The notes: generated by a model from the letters alone, not told the origin. A stretch of DNA of 42,079 nt from Methylobacterium sp. (GCA_013823325.1 PNLY01000046.1:1-42079), one strand, 5' to 3'. Shown: positions 1 to 7,674, counted from the stretch's first letter. A program made the numbers and translations.

Positions 1-1
1 T

Positions 2-1135
2 TCGGACTTCGTCGCGAAGGCGACCCGCCGCCTGTTCGCCGCCCTGCAGATCGAGCACATCACCTCCGCGGCGTTCTCGCCCTGGCAGAAGGGGCCGGTC
101 GAACGTGTGATCCGCACCTTCCAGACCGATCTCGGCCGCACGCTGCCGGGCTTCATCGGCCACAGCGTCAGCGATCGCAAGGTGATCGAGGCCCGCCGCG
201 CCTTCGCCGCCCGGCTCGGCACTGACGACGCCAAGGCCTTCGCCGTCGAGCTGACGGGCGAGCAGCTACAGGCGGAATGCGATGCCTGGGCCGAGGGCCA
301 GTATGGCCGGCGCGACCATGGTGCGCTTGGAATGAGCCCTTTCGCCAAGGCGGCGAGCTGGACCCAGCCGGTACGGCGGGTCGACGCCGAGGCATTGACC
401 GTGCTGCTGATGCCGGCGCCCGGCGGGGACGGCATCCGCACGCTCGGCAAGCGCGGCGTCCGGATCGACGGCTTCCACTATCTGGTCGCCGGCGTCTCGG
501 TCGGCACCCGCGTGTTCGTGCGTCTCGACCCTGCCGACAAGGGGCGCGTCTGGTGCCACGATCCGGAGACGGATGCTTTGCTCGGCGAAGGTCGGTGCCC
601 GGAGTTGCTCGGCGAGGATCCCGCTGCCATCCGTGCCGAGGTCGCCGCAGAGCAGAAGCGCCTGATCGACGAGCGCACCGCAGCCATGCGGGCCGAGCGC
701 CGCCACATCACCAGCCGCACGGTGCTCGACCTGCGGCGCCAGCGCGCGGCCGAGCTCTCGGGCAACCTCGTCGCCTTCCCGCAGCGCGCCGAGCAGCACT
801 CCACACCCTCGCTCGAAGCCGGCGCCGAGATCGCCGCGCTGCGCCGTGGCGAGGCGCCGCGTCCTGCGCCTCAGACGCCTGAGCAACTGCGCCTGCAGGC
901 CGAAATCGAGGCCGATCTCGCCGGCGCGCCGCTGCCCCCGGTCGTTACGCCGCTGCGGCGGGAAGAGACGCCTGCCCAGCGCTTTCGGCGCGCGCAGGCG
1001 ATCGAGGCCCAGCTGGCGACCGGCGAGGTCGTAGCCAACGCCGATGCGCTCTGGCTCGGCGGCTACCAGGCCGGACCTGAGTACCGCGCGCAGAAGACGA
1101 TCGCAGAGGATTTCGGCGAGGCAGCGTTGCGTTGA
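2..1135 (+). CDS. Mu-type transposase A, C-terminal part (5' end outside window)
   Basis: DDE transposase that catalyses strand transfer of the phage genome during integration and replicative transposition. The reading frame is open from base 2, so the gene starts outside the window. The first visible residues are the end of the integrase catalytic core: an SDFVAKATRRLF stretch, then SPWQKGPVERVIRTFQ, where the Glu of GPVER fits the third acidic residue of the DDE triad. The Mu transposase C-terminal beta-barrel follows (about 110 to 190 residues in), then a long charged, Arg-rich tail that in MuA contacts MuB and ClpX. The next gene is MuB-like, as in Mu. Only this part can be judged; the DNA-binding domains and first two Asp residues are not visible. 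Confidence 0.93.
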   Translation, partial: SDFVAKATRRLFAALQIEHITSAAFSPWQKGPVERVIRTFQTDLGRTLPGFIGHSVSDRKVIEARRAFAARLGTDDAKAFAVELTGEQLQAECDAWAEGQYGRRDHGALGMSPFAKAASWTQPVRRVDAEALTVLLMPAPGGDGIRTLGKRGVRIDGFHYLVAGVSVGTRVFVRLDPADKGRVWCHDPETDALLGEGRCPELLGEDPAAIRAEVAAEQKRLIDERTAAMRAERRHITSRTVLDLRRQRAAELSGNLVAFPQRAEQHSTPSLEAGAEIAALRRGEAPRPAPQTPEQLRLQAEIEADLAGAPLPPVVTPLRREETPAQRFRRAQAIEAQLATGEVVANADALWLGGYQAGPEYRAQKTIAEDFGEAALR

Positions 1136-1153
1136 CGCCTACGGAAAAGAGAG

Positions 1154-1179
1154 CGGCCCGCCGTTGCAGCGGCGGGCCG
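1154..1179 (+). promoter_or_regulatory. stem-loop between transposase and MuB genes
   Basis: A perfect 10-bp inverted repeat (CGGCCCGCCG / CGGCGGGCCG) with a 6-base loop lies in the 74-base gap between the transposase stop and the MuB start. No T-run follows, so it is a weak candidate for a classical terminator. It could act as an attenuator or RNA-stability element setting the A to B ratio. Confidence 0.45.
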
Positions 1180-1209
1180 ATGGAAGAGCAAAACAGATTG
1201 AGGATTGCG

Positions 1210-1944
1210 ATGAACCAACCCGAAAAGGCCCGCTTCGCTCCGCTGAAGAACGTGACCGCGTTGATGACGCTCGTCAACCGGCTTCAGGCGCGCAGCGTGG
1301 ACCTGCCCGGCTTCGGCATCTTCCACGGCCCCAGCGGCTACGGAAAGACGAAGGCGGCGATCTACGCCTGCAACAAGACCCGCGCGCCCATGGTTTCCAT
1401 CGGCGACAGCTGGACGCGCCGGAAATTCCTGGAACATGTCCTGCGCGAGATCGGCATTGCCAATCCGCGCGGCACCGTCGCTGACATGACCGAGCGCGCT
1501 ATCGAGATCCTCGGCGAGAAGATCGACCGCCCCTTGATCATCGACGAGGCCGACAAGGCGGTCGACAAGGGCTTCATCGAGCTCATCCGAGAGATCCACG
1601 ACTACAGCCAGGCGCCGATCATCCTGATTGGGGAGGAACAGCTTCCGAACAAGCTGATGCAGGTCGAGCGCGTACACAACCGCGTCCTCGACTGGCAGCC
1701 GGCGCAGCCCTGCGACCTCGACGACGCGGCCCATCTGGCCGCTGTCTATGCGCCGCAGCTCACGATCGACGATGCGCTGCTCGACCAGGTCCGTAAACAG
1801 TGCGGCGGTGTCGCCCGCCGCATCTCGACGACGCTGGCGGAGATGACCGAGTTCGCTCGGAACCATGGGTTCAACCAACTCGACCTCTCCAACTTCAGCG
1901 GCCGCGTCCACACGGGCCAGCCGACGAAGCGGAGGGCAGCGTAA
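1210..1944 (+). CDS. MuB-like AAA ATPase, target-DNA activator
   Basis: ATP-dependent DNA-binding protein that in Mu selects target DNA and activates the transposase. The 244-residue product has a Walker A motif GPSGYGKT at about 40-47 and a Walker B LIIDEA at about 109-114, with the AAA-type arrangement of MuB and similar transposition ATPases. A longer frame reaches back to a TTG at 1132, but ATG 1210 is preferred because it follows a purine-rich GAGGATTG and lies beyond the A/B hairpin. The protein is shorter than Mu MuB (about 312 residues) and has no evident N-terminal HTH extension. Its stop codon overlaps the next start (TAATG). Confidence 0.9.
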   Translation: MNQPEKARFAPLKNVTALMTLVNRLQARSVDLPGFGIFHGPSGYGKTKAAIYACNKTRAPMVSIGDSWTRRKFLEHVLREIGIANPRGTVADMTERAIEILGEKIDRPLIIDEADKAVDKGFIELIREIHDYSQAPIILIGEEQLPNKLMQVERVHNRVLDWQPAQPCDLDDAAHLAAVYAPQLTIDDALLDQVRKQCGGVARRISTTLAEMTEFARNHGFNQLDLSNFSGRVHTGQPTKRRAA

Positions 1945-2492
1945 TGGTCAGCACCGTTCGCCTCTCGGACGACGCGCACGCCACGGCTTGGCGCGCCATG
2001 ACGGTCCTCACGAAAGATTACGGGCGGTTCACGGTCGCAACCGTCGCCGCCCTCACGCCTCAGGCCAGTTATCCGGCGATCGCAGAATGGCACGGTTGGC
2101 TCGCTCGCGAGATGATCGTTTCAGCGGAGGGGCCGGCTTGGCGTGTCGAGGTGGCGGGCGAGGCCCCGCCGCGCAACCGCGGGACTAACGGCCGCGGCTC
2201 TCAGCAGCAGCGACAGATTTGGACCGCGATGCGCGCCTTGCGCGCGTTCTCGGCCGCCGATTTGGTCGAGGCCGCTACCACTGATGTCTGCGAGGTGACC
2301 GCCTTGGCAGTCGCGCGGTTGGTCCGAGCACTCGAACAGGTCGGCTACTTGCAGCGTGCCGGCGACCGGTTGCGCCTGCCTCCGGGAAAGGACACCGGCC
2401 CGCGCGCGCCCATCCCGCTCTCTGGCGGGGGCATCTTTGATCTCAATTTGGGTCAAACCGTTAACCCTAACAATCTGCGGGGGCGGTCGTGA
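1944..2492 (+). CDS. hypothetical early-region protein, possible winged-helix
   Basis: 182-residue product, translationally coupled to the MuB gene through a shared A in TAATG. I do not recognise a named family. An N-terminal helical segment (about 10-65) reads like a small winged-helix unit, and a second one around 95-135 (SAADLVEAATTDVCEVTALAVARLVRA broken by short turns) resembles a second winged-helix or replication-initiator-type repeat. A low-complexity Gln/Arg linker joins them. The C-terminus overlaps the next gene (GTGA). A role in early regulation or replication control is inferred from position only. Confidence 0.7.
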   Translation: MVSTVRLSDDAHATAWRAMTVLTKDYGRFTVATVAALTPQASYPAIAEWHGWLAREMIVSAEGPAWRVEVAGEAPPRNRGTNGRGSQQQRQIWTAMRALRAFSAADLVEAATTDVCEVTALAVARLVRALEQVGYLQRAGDRLRLPPGKDTGPRAPIPLSGGGIFDLNLGQTVNPNNLRGRS

Positions 2493-2875
2493 CTACAACT
2501 CGCAACCGCACGACGGCGATGGAGCGGGCCAGCGCGGCTTGGGGGGAGGCGATGCCTCCTGAAATACGCGCGCTCGCTGAGGCTTGCATGCGTTCGACGG
2601 CGCGCGAGGTCGCCCAGAGGCTTGGATATAGCGACGCGGTGGTCTCCCACATGTTGTCCCGCCGCTATCCCGGCGACGTCCAGGCGGTCCTGATCCGGAT
2701 CCGCGGTGCACTCCTCGGCCAGCAGGTCGATTGCCCCGTCCTCGGCCCGATCGGCAAGGACCAGTGCCTCCAAGAGCAGGCCAAGCCCTTCTCGTCCTCG
2801 AACCCGGCGCGCGCGCGGCTTTTCCGCGCCTGCCGGGACTGCCCCTCAAATCGCAAGAACTCCGGAGACGCCTGA
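2489..2875 (+). CDS. small HTH regulator with C-terminal cysteine motif
   Basis: 128 residues. An HTH of XRE type lies at about 38-60 (VAQRLGYSDAVVSHMLSRRY), followed by CPVLGPIGKDQC at 82-93 and RACRDCP at 113-119. The four cysteines (82, 93, 115, 118) could bind zinc or an Fe-S cluster. Proteins with this HTH plus CPVLG...NPxRxRLxRAC layout are common in the early operons of Mu-like phages, where they are annotated as transcriptional regulators; that is from memory. GTG start, overlapping the previous stop by 4 bases. Confidence 0.75.
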   Translation: MTTTRNRTTAMERASAAWGEAMPPEIRALAEACMRSTAREVAQRLGYSDAVVSHMLSRRYPGDVQAVLIRIRGALLGQQVDCPVLGPIGKDQCLQEQAKPFSSSNPARARLFRACRDCPSNRKNSGDA

Positions 2876-3111
2876 TGATCCGGTCAGCCTTCAAGCTCGT
2901 GTGCATCTGCCTTGTTCCGCTCGGCGGCTTCGTCGCCGGCGCGATGCTACATTTCGTCCGCGATCCGGAGGTCTACGCCTTCGTGTTGCTCGCGGGCACA
3001 TGCGCCAGCCTGGCCGGAGCAGTCGGCTTCGCCCAGCTCGATCGCGAGGAAGCGCTCCGCCACGCGCGCCATCTCGGCCGCGTTCCCGCCATCCCGGGCC
3101 GGGAGGGCTGA
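2875..3111 (+). CDS. small membrane protein, unknown function
   Basis: 78 residues with two probable transmembrane helices (about 8-26 and 34-53) and a short cytoplasmic tail rich in His, Arg and Glu. The ATG overlaps the upstream stop (TGATG), which indicates coupled translation. No family is recognised. Small two-helix proteins in an early phage operon can be superinfection-exclusion or membrane-modifying proteins, but nothing here shows that. Confidence 0.7.
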   Translation: MIRSAFKLVCICLVPLGGFVAGAMLHFVRDPEVYAFVLLAGTCASLAGAVGFAQLDREEALRHARHLGRVPAIPGREG

Positions 3112-3114
3112 GCC

Positions 3115-3528
3115 ATGCAGGCAAAGCCTCTGTCCGCCGATCTGCGCGAGCTGCGAGACCTGTTCCGCACCTATGTCGCGTCCCACCGGCGGCCGACGAT
3201 CGACGCCTGCAGGGATCTCACGGTGTCTCTGTGCCTGCTCGCGGAAAAGGCCGAGCGCCTTGAGCAGCGCGCGGCCGATGCCGACGAGATGGAGGCGATT
3301 GCCCGCGATCTCGACATCGTCGCCAGCGCGGCCGTCTCGCCGTCTCTGCAGCAGGCACTGATAGGTCAGCAGGCCGAGATCCAGCGCCAGCTGGACGGTG
3401 GCGGGCCGGTTCATGTTCCGCGTCCCGGCCTCGCCGCCCTCGCCATGCCGATCGGCGACAGCAACGTCGTCAGCTTCCCGCGCGCCCCGCGGCCGGCCGG
3501 CCGCGACGACGGAGGCCACGCGGCATGA
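3115..3528 (+). CDS. hypothetical early protein
   Basis: 137 residues, mostly helical with heptad-like character through about 5-105, then a Pro/Gly/Arg-rich tail including SNVVSFPRAPRP. No family is recognised. It starts 3 bases after the membrane-protein gene and overlaps the DnaA-like gene by 4 bases, so it belongs to the same transcript. Confidence 0.65.
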   Translation: MQAKPLSADLRELRDLFRTYVASHRRPTIDACRDLTVSLCLLAEKAERLEQRAADADEMEAIARDLDIVASAAVSPSLQQALIGQQAEIQRQLDGGGPVHVPRPGLAALAMPIGDSNVVSFPRAPRPAGRDDGGHAA

Positions 3529-4022
3529 GCGAGCGCCATGTCACCTTCGACATGATCGTTCAGGCGGTCGGCGCCGTCGCCGGGGTCACCCGCCATGAGA
3601 TCATGGTCGCCGGCCGTGCCGGCGCCGACGAACGGGTCCATCTCCGCTACGCGTGCTGGTGGCTCGCCAGCAAGATGACGTCGCTGGGTCCGAGCACGAT
3701 CGGCCGGATGTCGGGCGGCCGCGACCACACCATGGTGATCCACGGCCAGCGCCGGGCCGAGGAACTGCGCGCCTCGAGCGAGACCTTCCGACTCTCGACG
3801 GATGCGCTCCTCGGCACGCTGCAGGCGCTCGAGCGCGCCGGCCTGCTGCGCTTCGCCGTCTCGATCGACCCGCTCGCCACCGCCCGCCGCGTGCTGGCCG
3901 CGCCCGAGCGCGAGGCGGTGCGCGTCTCGACCTATGAAATCGTCGCCATGTCCCGGCTCATCGTCGAGCAGGCCGATGGCGACACTTCCGAACCTTCAAC
4001 CGAGGAGACCGTCCATGTCTGA
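3525..4022 (+). CDS. DnaA domain IV-like DNA-binding protein
   Basis: 165 residues. Residues about 7-85 match the C-terminal DNA-binding domain of the replication initiator DnaA: a helix TFDMIVQAVGAVAGV, a helix YACWWLASKMTSL, then IGRMSGGRDHTMVIHGQRR. GGRDHT at 64-69 is the DnaA signature that contacts DnaA boxes. The AAA+ domain and N-terminal domains are absent, so the protein could bind DnaA boxes but not assemble or open an origin. A role as competitor or transcription factor is inference. It overlaps the neighbours on both sides and is early-operon expressed. Confidence 0.85.
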   Translation: MSERHVTFDMIVQAVGAVAGVTRHEIMVAGRAGADERVHLRYACWWLASKMTSLGPSTIGRMSGGRDHTMVIHGQRRAEELRASSETFRLSTDALLGTLQALERAGLLRFAVSIDPLATARRVLAAPEREAVRVSTYEIVAMSRLIVEQADGDTSEPSTEETVHV

Positions 4023-4671
4023 GAATGCGCCTAGCCAGCCCGTCGTTCCGGCCGGCATCATCGACGTGGGCGGTCAGCCTCACATGCGCGACGCGAAGGG
4101 GCGCCTCGTCCCGGTCGAGCTGGTGAAGCCGGCCGACAAGCTAGAGGACGAGATGGTGCGCAAGGTGATGGCCTTCGCGCTCGATCTCTCGGCCCAGATC
4201 GCCCGCTTCAAGGAACACACCTTCGCCGACCTCAACGGCTTCCAGCAGCTGCTGGAGCAGGAGTACGGCGCCCGCGCCGGCGGCGAGAAAGGCAACGTCA
4301 CCTTCCAGACCGTCGACGGGCTGATGCAAGTCAAGGTGCAGATCGCCGACCTGATCGAGTTCGGCCCACAGCTGCAACAGGCGAAGTCGCTGATCGACGA
4401 ATGCTTGGTCGAGTGGGGCGCCGACAGCCGGCCGGAGATCCGCGCGATCGTCTCCCGCGCCTTCGCGGTTGAGAAGGAAGGTCAGATCAACAAGGCCAAC
4501 CTGTTCCTGCTGCTGAAGCTCGATATCGGCGACAAGCGCTGGACGCGGGCGATGACGGCGATCCGCGACGCGATCCGGGTCACCGGCACGAAGGAGTATG
4601 TCCGCTTCTACCAGCGCCGGCGCCCGCAGGATCGCTTCGAGACGGTCACCATCGACCTCGCGGCCGCGTGA
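4015..4671 (+). CDS. DUF3164 family phage protein
   Basis: 218 residues. The N-terminal part carries the family hallmark (HMRDAKGRLVPVELVKPADKL, residues about 23-43), and the C-terminal helical part ends in a YVRFYQRRRP-type segment. DUF3164 proteins are typical of the early region of Mu-like phages; their function is unknown. ATG 4015 was chosen from the conserved start; the frame continues upstream but inside the DnaA-like gene. Overlaps that gene by 8 bases. Confidence 0.85.
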   Translation: MSENAPSQPVVPAGIIDVGGQPHMRDAKGRLVPVELVKPADKLEDEMVRKVMAFALDLSAQIARFKEHTFADLNGFQQLLEQEYGARAGGEKGNVTFQTVDGLMQVKVQIADLIEFGPQLQQAKSLIDECLVEWGADSRPEIRAIVSRAFAVEKEGQINKANLFLLLKLDIGDKRWTRAMTAIRDAIRVTGTKEYVRFYQRRRPQDRFETVTIDLAAA

Positions 4672-4678
4672 GGGCGCC

Positions 4679-4888
4679 ATGGCCGCTCCCCGCTTCACCA
4701 ATGAGCAACTCGCGGCCGCCGCCGAGCGCGAGGTTAGGCTCCGCGAGCGAGTCTATGCCCGGCAAGTGCAGATCAAGCGCATGAGCCAGGCCAAGGCCGA
4801 CGAGGAAATCGCCTTGATGAAGGCCATCGCCGCCAATCTACGCGCGCAAGCGCAGCGCGATGGCCTGTTCGGAGGCGCAGTCCAGTGA
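4679..4888 (+). CDS. small helical protein
   Basis: 69 residues, almost entirely charged helix (EREVRLRERVYARQVQIKRM), probably a coiled coil. The spacing SQAKADEEIALMKAI suggests a short dimerising protein. The last ATGA-type overlap couples it to the GcrA-like gene. No family recognised. Confidence 0.65.
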   Translation: MAAPRFTNEQLAAAAEREVRLRERVYARQVQIKRMSQAKADEEIALMKAIAANLRAQAQRDGLFGGAVQ

Positions 4889-5154
4889 GCATTCTCCTCT
4901 CCCGCGCCCGCGACGGGCACTGCCGCTGGATCGTCTGCGAGGGTGTCCAGCCCCGCCGAGGCGAGCCGATCGACATCTTCGGCGGCCGCCGCGTCTGCGG
5001 TGAGCCCACGATTTGGCCGACGTCCTACTGCGCCGAGCACTGCCTGCGCGTCTACGCCGCCGCTCCGGCGGTCAGAGACCCCATCGACTTCACCAGCCGC
5101 AGCGCCCCGCCGGCGTTCGACCGCCAACCCGAGCTGACGGAGATCTTCGGATGA
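4885..5154 (+). CDS. GcrA C-terminal-domain-like protein
   Basis: 89 residues. GHCRWIVCEG at 11-20, then VCGEP at 37-41 and YCAEHCLRVY at 48-57, reproduce the layout of the C-terminal end of GcrA, the alphaproteobacterial cell-cycle regulator (CKWPIG...FCG...PYC..H...AY). Cys13, Cys38, Cys49 and His52 are placed as a metal site would be. The N-terminal GcrA HTH that reads methylated promoters is missing. In Caulobacter the GcrA C-terminal domain contacts the housekeeping sigma factor, so this protein may bind sigma without DNA; that is inference. It overlaps the genes on both sides by 4 bases. Confidence 0.65.
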   Translation: MSILLSRARDGHCRWIVCEGVQPRRGEPIDIFGGRRVCGEPTIWPTSYCAEHCLRVYAAAPAVRDPIDFTSRSAPPAFDRQPELTEIFG

Positions 5155-5975
5155 CCCTGCGCACCGTCGAACCCTTGGCCCTTCCGGAAGGCTGGACGCC
5201 GGCCGAGCTCGAAGCGTTCGTCCCCCGTTTCGAGTGGATCGCGCCGACATCGCTGCTGGTCGATCCGACTTATCAGCGCAACCTGACCGAGACTTCCGTG
5301 AGGCTTATTCACCGCATTGCGGCCGGCTGGTCCTGGCGGCGCTTCAAGCCGCCGATCGTCGCCGAAACCAATGCGGGCCTGCATATCCTCGACGGCCAGC
5401 ACACCGCCATCGGCGCTGCCACCCATGGCGGGATCCCGACGATCCCGGTGATGATCGTCGAGGGCGCCGACCAGTTGGAGCGTGCTCGCGCCTTCCTCGG
5501 CCACAACCGCGATCGCGTCGGCCTCACGGCTCTCAGCCTGTTCCACGCCGCCGTCGCCGCCGGTGACGAAGGCGCGATGACTGTCATGCAGGTGTGCGGG
5601 CGGGCCGGCGTCACCGTGCTGCGCAATGTTCGCCCGCAGGGCATCTTCGAGGTTGCCGAAACCGTCGCCGTCGCGGCTCTGAGCGCTCTTTGCCGGCGCC
5701 GCACCGCCATGCAGGCCAGGGTCGTGCTTGAGACGCTCGCGCAGGCGCGGCTGGCTCCGGTGACCTCGGACGCGATCAAGGCGGCCGAGGAGCTCCTGTA
5801 CGGCTCGACCTATGCCGGCGAGATCGCCGCCGACGATTTGAAGGCGACGCTCCTGGCCCGCTGGCCGGACATGCAGCGCAAGGCGGCGGATCTTGCCTTG
5901 GCCAAATCCCTGCCGAAATGGCGGGCGCTGACGATCTCGCTCTACCAGAACACGAGGAAGCGCCGTGCAGCCTGA
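5151..5975 (+). CDS. ParB/Srx-fold (ParB N-terminal-like) protein
   Basis: 274 residues. LVDPTYQRNLT at 36-46 and LHILDGQHTAIGA at 77-89 are the two conserved segments of the ParB N-terminal (ParB/sulfiredoxin) fold, with DGQH as the nucleotide-site motif. The remainder is helical and lacks a recognisable ParB HTH. Members in phages are usually annotated as ParB-like nuclease domain proteins. It sits between the GcrA-like and CtrA-like genes with overlaps of 4 and 11 bases. CTP/ATP binding or nuclease action is not shown by the sequence. Confidence 0.75.
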   Translation: MTLRTVEPLALPEGWTPAELEAFVPRFEWIAPTSLLVDPTYQRNLTETSVRLIHRIAAGWSWRRFKPPIVAETNAGLHILDGQHTAIGAATHGGIPTIPVMIVEGADQLERARAFLGHNRDRVGLTALSLFHAAVAAGDEGAMTVMQVCGRAGVTVLRNVRPQGIFEVAETVAVAALSALCRRRTAMQARVVLETLAQARLAPVTSDAIKAAEELLYGSTYAGEIAADDLKATLLARWPDMQRKAADLALAKSLPKWRALTISLYQNTRKRRAA

Positions 5976-6342
5976 CGTCGAACTGGCGGCGCTGCGCGCC
6001 CGCAATGCCTGGCTCGAGGAGCGCGTCGCCTTCCTGGACCGCGTGTTGGTGGCAGCCTTGGCTCTGCCGCTGGAGTGGCGCCTGACGGTCAACGAGGCCC
6101 GCCTCGTCTCGGCGCTCTATGGGCGCAGCGAATGCACCAAGGATCAGCTCATGGCGGCCTTGTATCGCAACGACGGCCGCGACGAGCCGATGGAGAAGAT
6201 CGTCGACGTCTTCATCTGCAAGGCCCGGGCGAAGATGCGCCCGTTCGGCGCCAACATACTGACCCGCTGGGGCCATGGGTACAGCCTGGACGGTGCCGCC
6301 CGCGCTGCGATCGACAAGCTCAACCAGAAGGTGCCGGCATGA
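5965..6342 (+). CDS. CtrA-type winged-helix DNA-binding protein (no receiver)
   Basis: 125 residues: a short coiled coil (5-28) followed by a PhoB/OmpR-type winged helix (39-109). The segment DEPMEKIVDVFICKARAKM (73-91) is strikingly like the recognition region of the alphaproteobacterial response regulator CtrA (DEPELKIIDVFICKLRKKL, from memory), and WGHGYSL at 102-108 matches the CtrA wing. The phosphoacceptor receiver domain is absent and replaced by the coiled coil, so binding would be independent of the CckA phosphorelay. GTG start with a good GAGGAAG site 4 bases upstream. Confidence 0.82.
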   Translation: MQPDVELAALRARNAWLEERVAFLDRVLVAALALPLEWRLTVNEARLVSALYGRSECTKDQLMAALYRNDGRDEPMEKIVDVFICKARAKMRPFGANILTRWGHGYSLDGAARAAIDKLNQKVPA

Positions 6343-7031
6343 CCCCGCGCGAGCGTCTGCGCAGTAAGATCGCCGCCCTGCAGGCCAAGACCGAAGCCAG
6401 CGGCTGCACCGAAGCCGAGGCGATGGCCGCGGCCGCGCTGGCAGCACGACTGATGGCCGAGCACGACTTCGACCAGGCTGAGATCGAGATGACCGAGGCA
6501 ACCGCTGCCGACAACTCGACCCGGACGACGAACCGCACCACCTGGCGCGACAAGCTCTCGGGCGCCATCGCCTATTACACCAACTGTGCCATGCTGATCC
6601 GCTGCGATCGCGGCGACATCCTGTTCGTCGGCCGCGAGCCCGGGCCCGATATTGCGGCCTATCTCCGCGATGTCTGCTTCCGCGCGGTGGATCGCGCCCT
6701 GCGCGAGTTCAAGGAGACGCCGTTCTACACCCGCCGCCGCAAGCTCTCGACCCGGCGCGCGGCCGCGGCCGATTTCATCGACGGCATGGTGCTGCGCCTG
6801 ACCGTCCGGCTCGGCGAGCTGTTCAAGCCCATCCGAAACGAGGCCGCCCGCCAGGAGGCGAAGCAGGCGCTGGCAAAGCGCGAGCCCGGCACTGTCCCTG
6901 TCGTGTTGAAGGAGCGGAAGGAGCGCTACGCCGGCGCCAGCTCGGCCGGCTGGCGCGCCGGCGCCGATGTCGGTCTGCACCACGGCGTGGGCGGCTCGGC
7001 CGTCCCCCTCGTGATCGAGGATCGCTCATGA
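6339..7031 (+). CDS. DUF2786 domain protein
   Basis: 230 residues. The N-terminal 45 residues (LRSKIAALQAKTEASGCTEAE, then AAALAARLMAEHDF) match DUF2786, a helical domain common in phage and prophage proteins. The middle and C-terminal parts are basic, with a YTRRRKLSTRRAAAADFIDG segment typical of the associated second domain. ATG 6339 overlaps the CtrA-like stop by 4 bases. Function unknown; nucleic-acid binding is suggested by the charge. Confidence 0.8.
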   Translation: MTPRERLRSKIAALQAKTEASGCTEAEAMAAAALAARLMAEHDFDQAEIEMTEATAADNSTRTTNRTTWRDKLSGAIAYYTNCAMLIRCDRGDILFVGREPGPDIAAYLRDVCFRAVDRALREFKETPFYTRRRKLSTRRAAAADFIDGMVLRLTVRLGELFKPIRNEAARQEAKQALAKREPGTVPVVLKERKERYAGASSAGWRAGADVGLHHGVGGSAVPLVIEDRS

Positions 7032-7348
7032 CCTTGCCCACCGCCACGCTCGCCATCCAGATCGAAGAAGTCCGCCTCGCTGAGACCCGGGCGCATAGCC
7101 TGCGCCATGGTCTGCCGGTCGTCGAGAAGCGGCCGCGGGATGTGGTGGCGCGCAGCGCCGAGGTGCTGAACTGCGCCAGGCGAAGCCTGGAAACGCTGTC
7201 GGAGCATGCCGACGAGATCCGCGCCTTCCTGAAATTGCCGGCGGATGCCCGCGAGGCCGTGCTCCGCCATGGCGAGACTATGGGCCAGATGTGCCTCGAG
7301 CTCGCAAAGCGCGAGGCGATCGCCAAGGCGGGAGGGCCGGCACGATGA
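7028..7348 (+). CDS. hypothetical helical protein
   Basis: 106 residues, largely alpha-helical and charged, no recognised domain. It is coupled by 4-base overlaps to the DUF2786 gene before it and the LexA-like gene after it (ATGATG start region). Length and coding character look genuine. Confidence 0.65.
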   Translation: MTLPTATLAIQIEEVRLAETRAHSLRHGLPVVEKRPRDVVARSAEVLNCARRSLETLSEHADEIRAFLKLPADAREAVLRHGETMGQMCLELAKREAIAKAGGPAR

Positions 7349-7674
7349 TGGGCCTGACGCCGCGCCAGGCCGACTGCCTGGCCTTCATCCGCGGGCGCCT
7401 CGAGGCCGGCCACGTCGCGCCGTCGTACGAGGAGATCGCGGCGCATCTGCGCATCGTCAAGAGCAACGTCCATCGCATGGTCCATGCGCTCGAGGAGCGC
7501 GGGCATATCCGTCTGATCCGCAACCGCGAGCGCTCGATCGCCCTGGTCGCCGACGGTGTGACCAAGCCCATGGAGGCCGGGCTCGCCTTGCTCTCGCGCG
7601 TTACCGGCAAGAGCCGCGACCAGCTTGTCGCCCAGGCGGTCGAGGAGTTCCTCGAGCGGCAGGTGCGGCGATGA
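7345..7674 (+). CDS. LexA N-terminal-like winged-helix regulator
   Basis: 109 residues. GLTPRQADCLAFIRGRLE (3-20), APSYEEIAAHLRI (25-37) and VHRMVHALEERGHIRL (42-57) follow the LexA DNA-binding domain plan (LTxRQ...PTxxEIA..L....V...L..L...G.I). The LexA protease domain is missing; instead the C-terminus (75-109) ends in a helix resembling a ribbon-helix-helix or dimerisation segment (LSRVTGKSRDQLVAQAVEEF). ATG 7345 or 7348 are both possible. Probably a phage transcription factor that cannot be self-cleaved. Confidence 0.72.
   Translation: MMGLTPRQADCLAFIRGRLEAGHVAPSYEEIAAHLRIVKSNVHRMVHALEERGHIRLIRNRERSIALVADGVTKPMEAGLALLSRVTGKSRDQLVAQAVEEFLERQVRR

Noticed and set aside
1132..1209. Upstream TTG start for MuB-like protein
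   Set aside because: It would run through the A/B hairpin and has no ribosome site; the ATG at 1210 is better placed.
2460..2475. CtrA-box-like TTAACCCTAA near the regulator gene
   Set aside because: Only one TTAA half-site is present, within coding sequence; the 7-base-spaced second half is missing.
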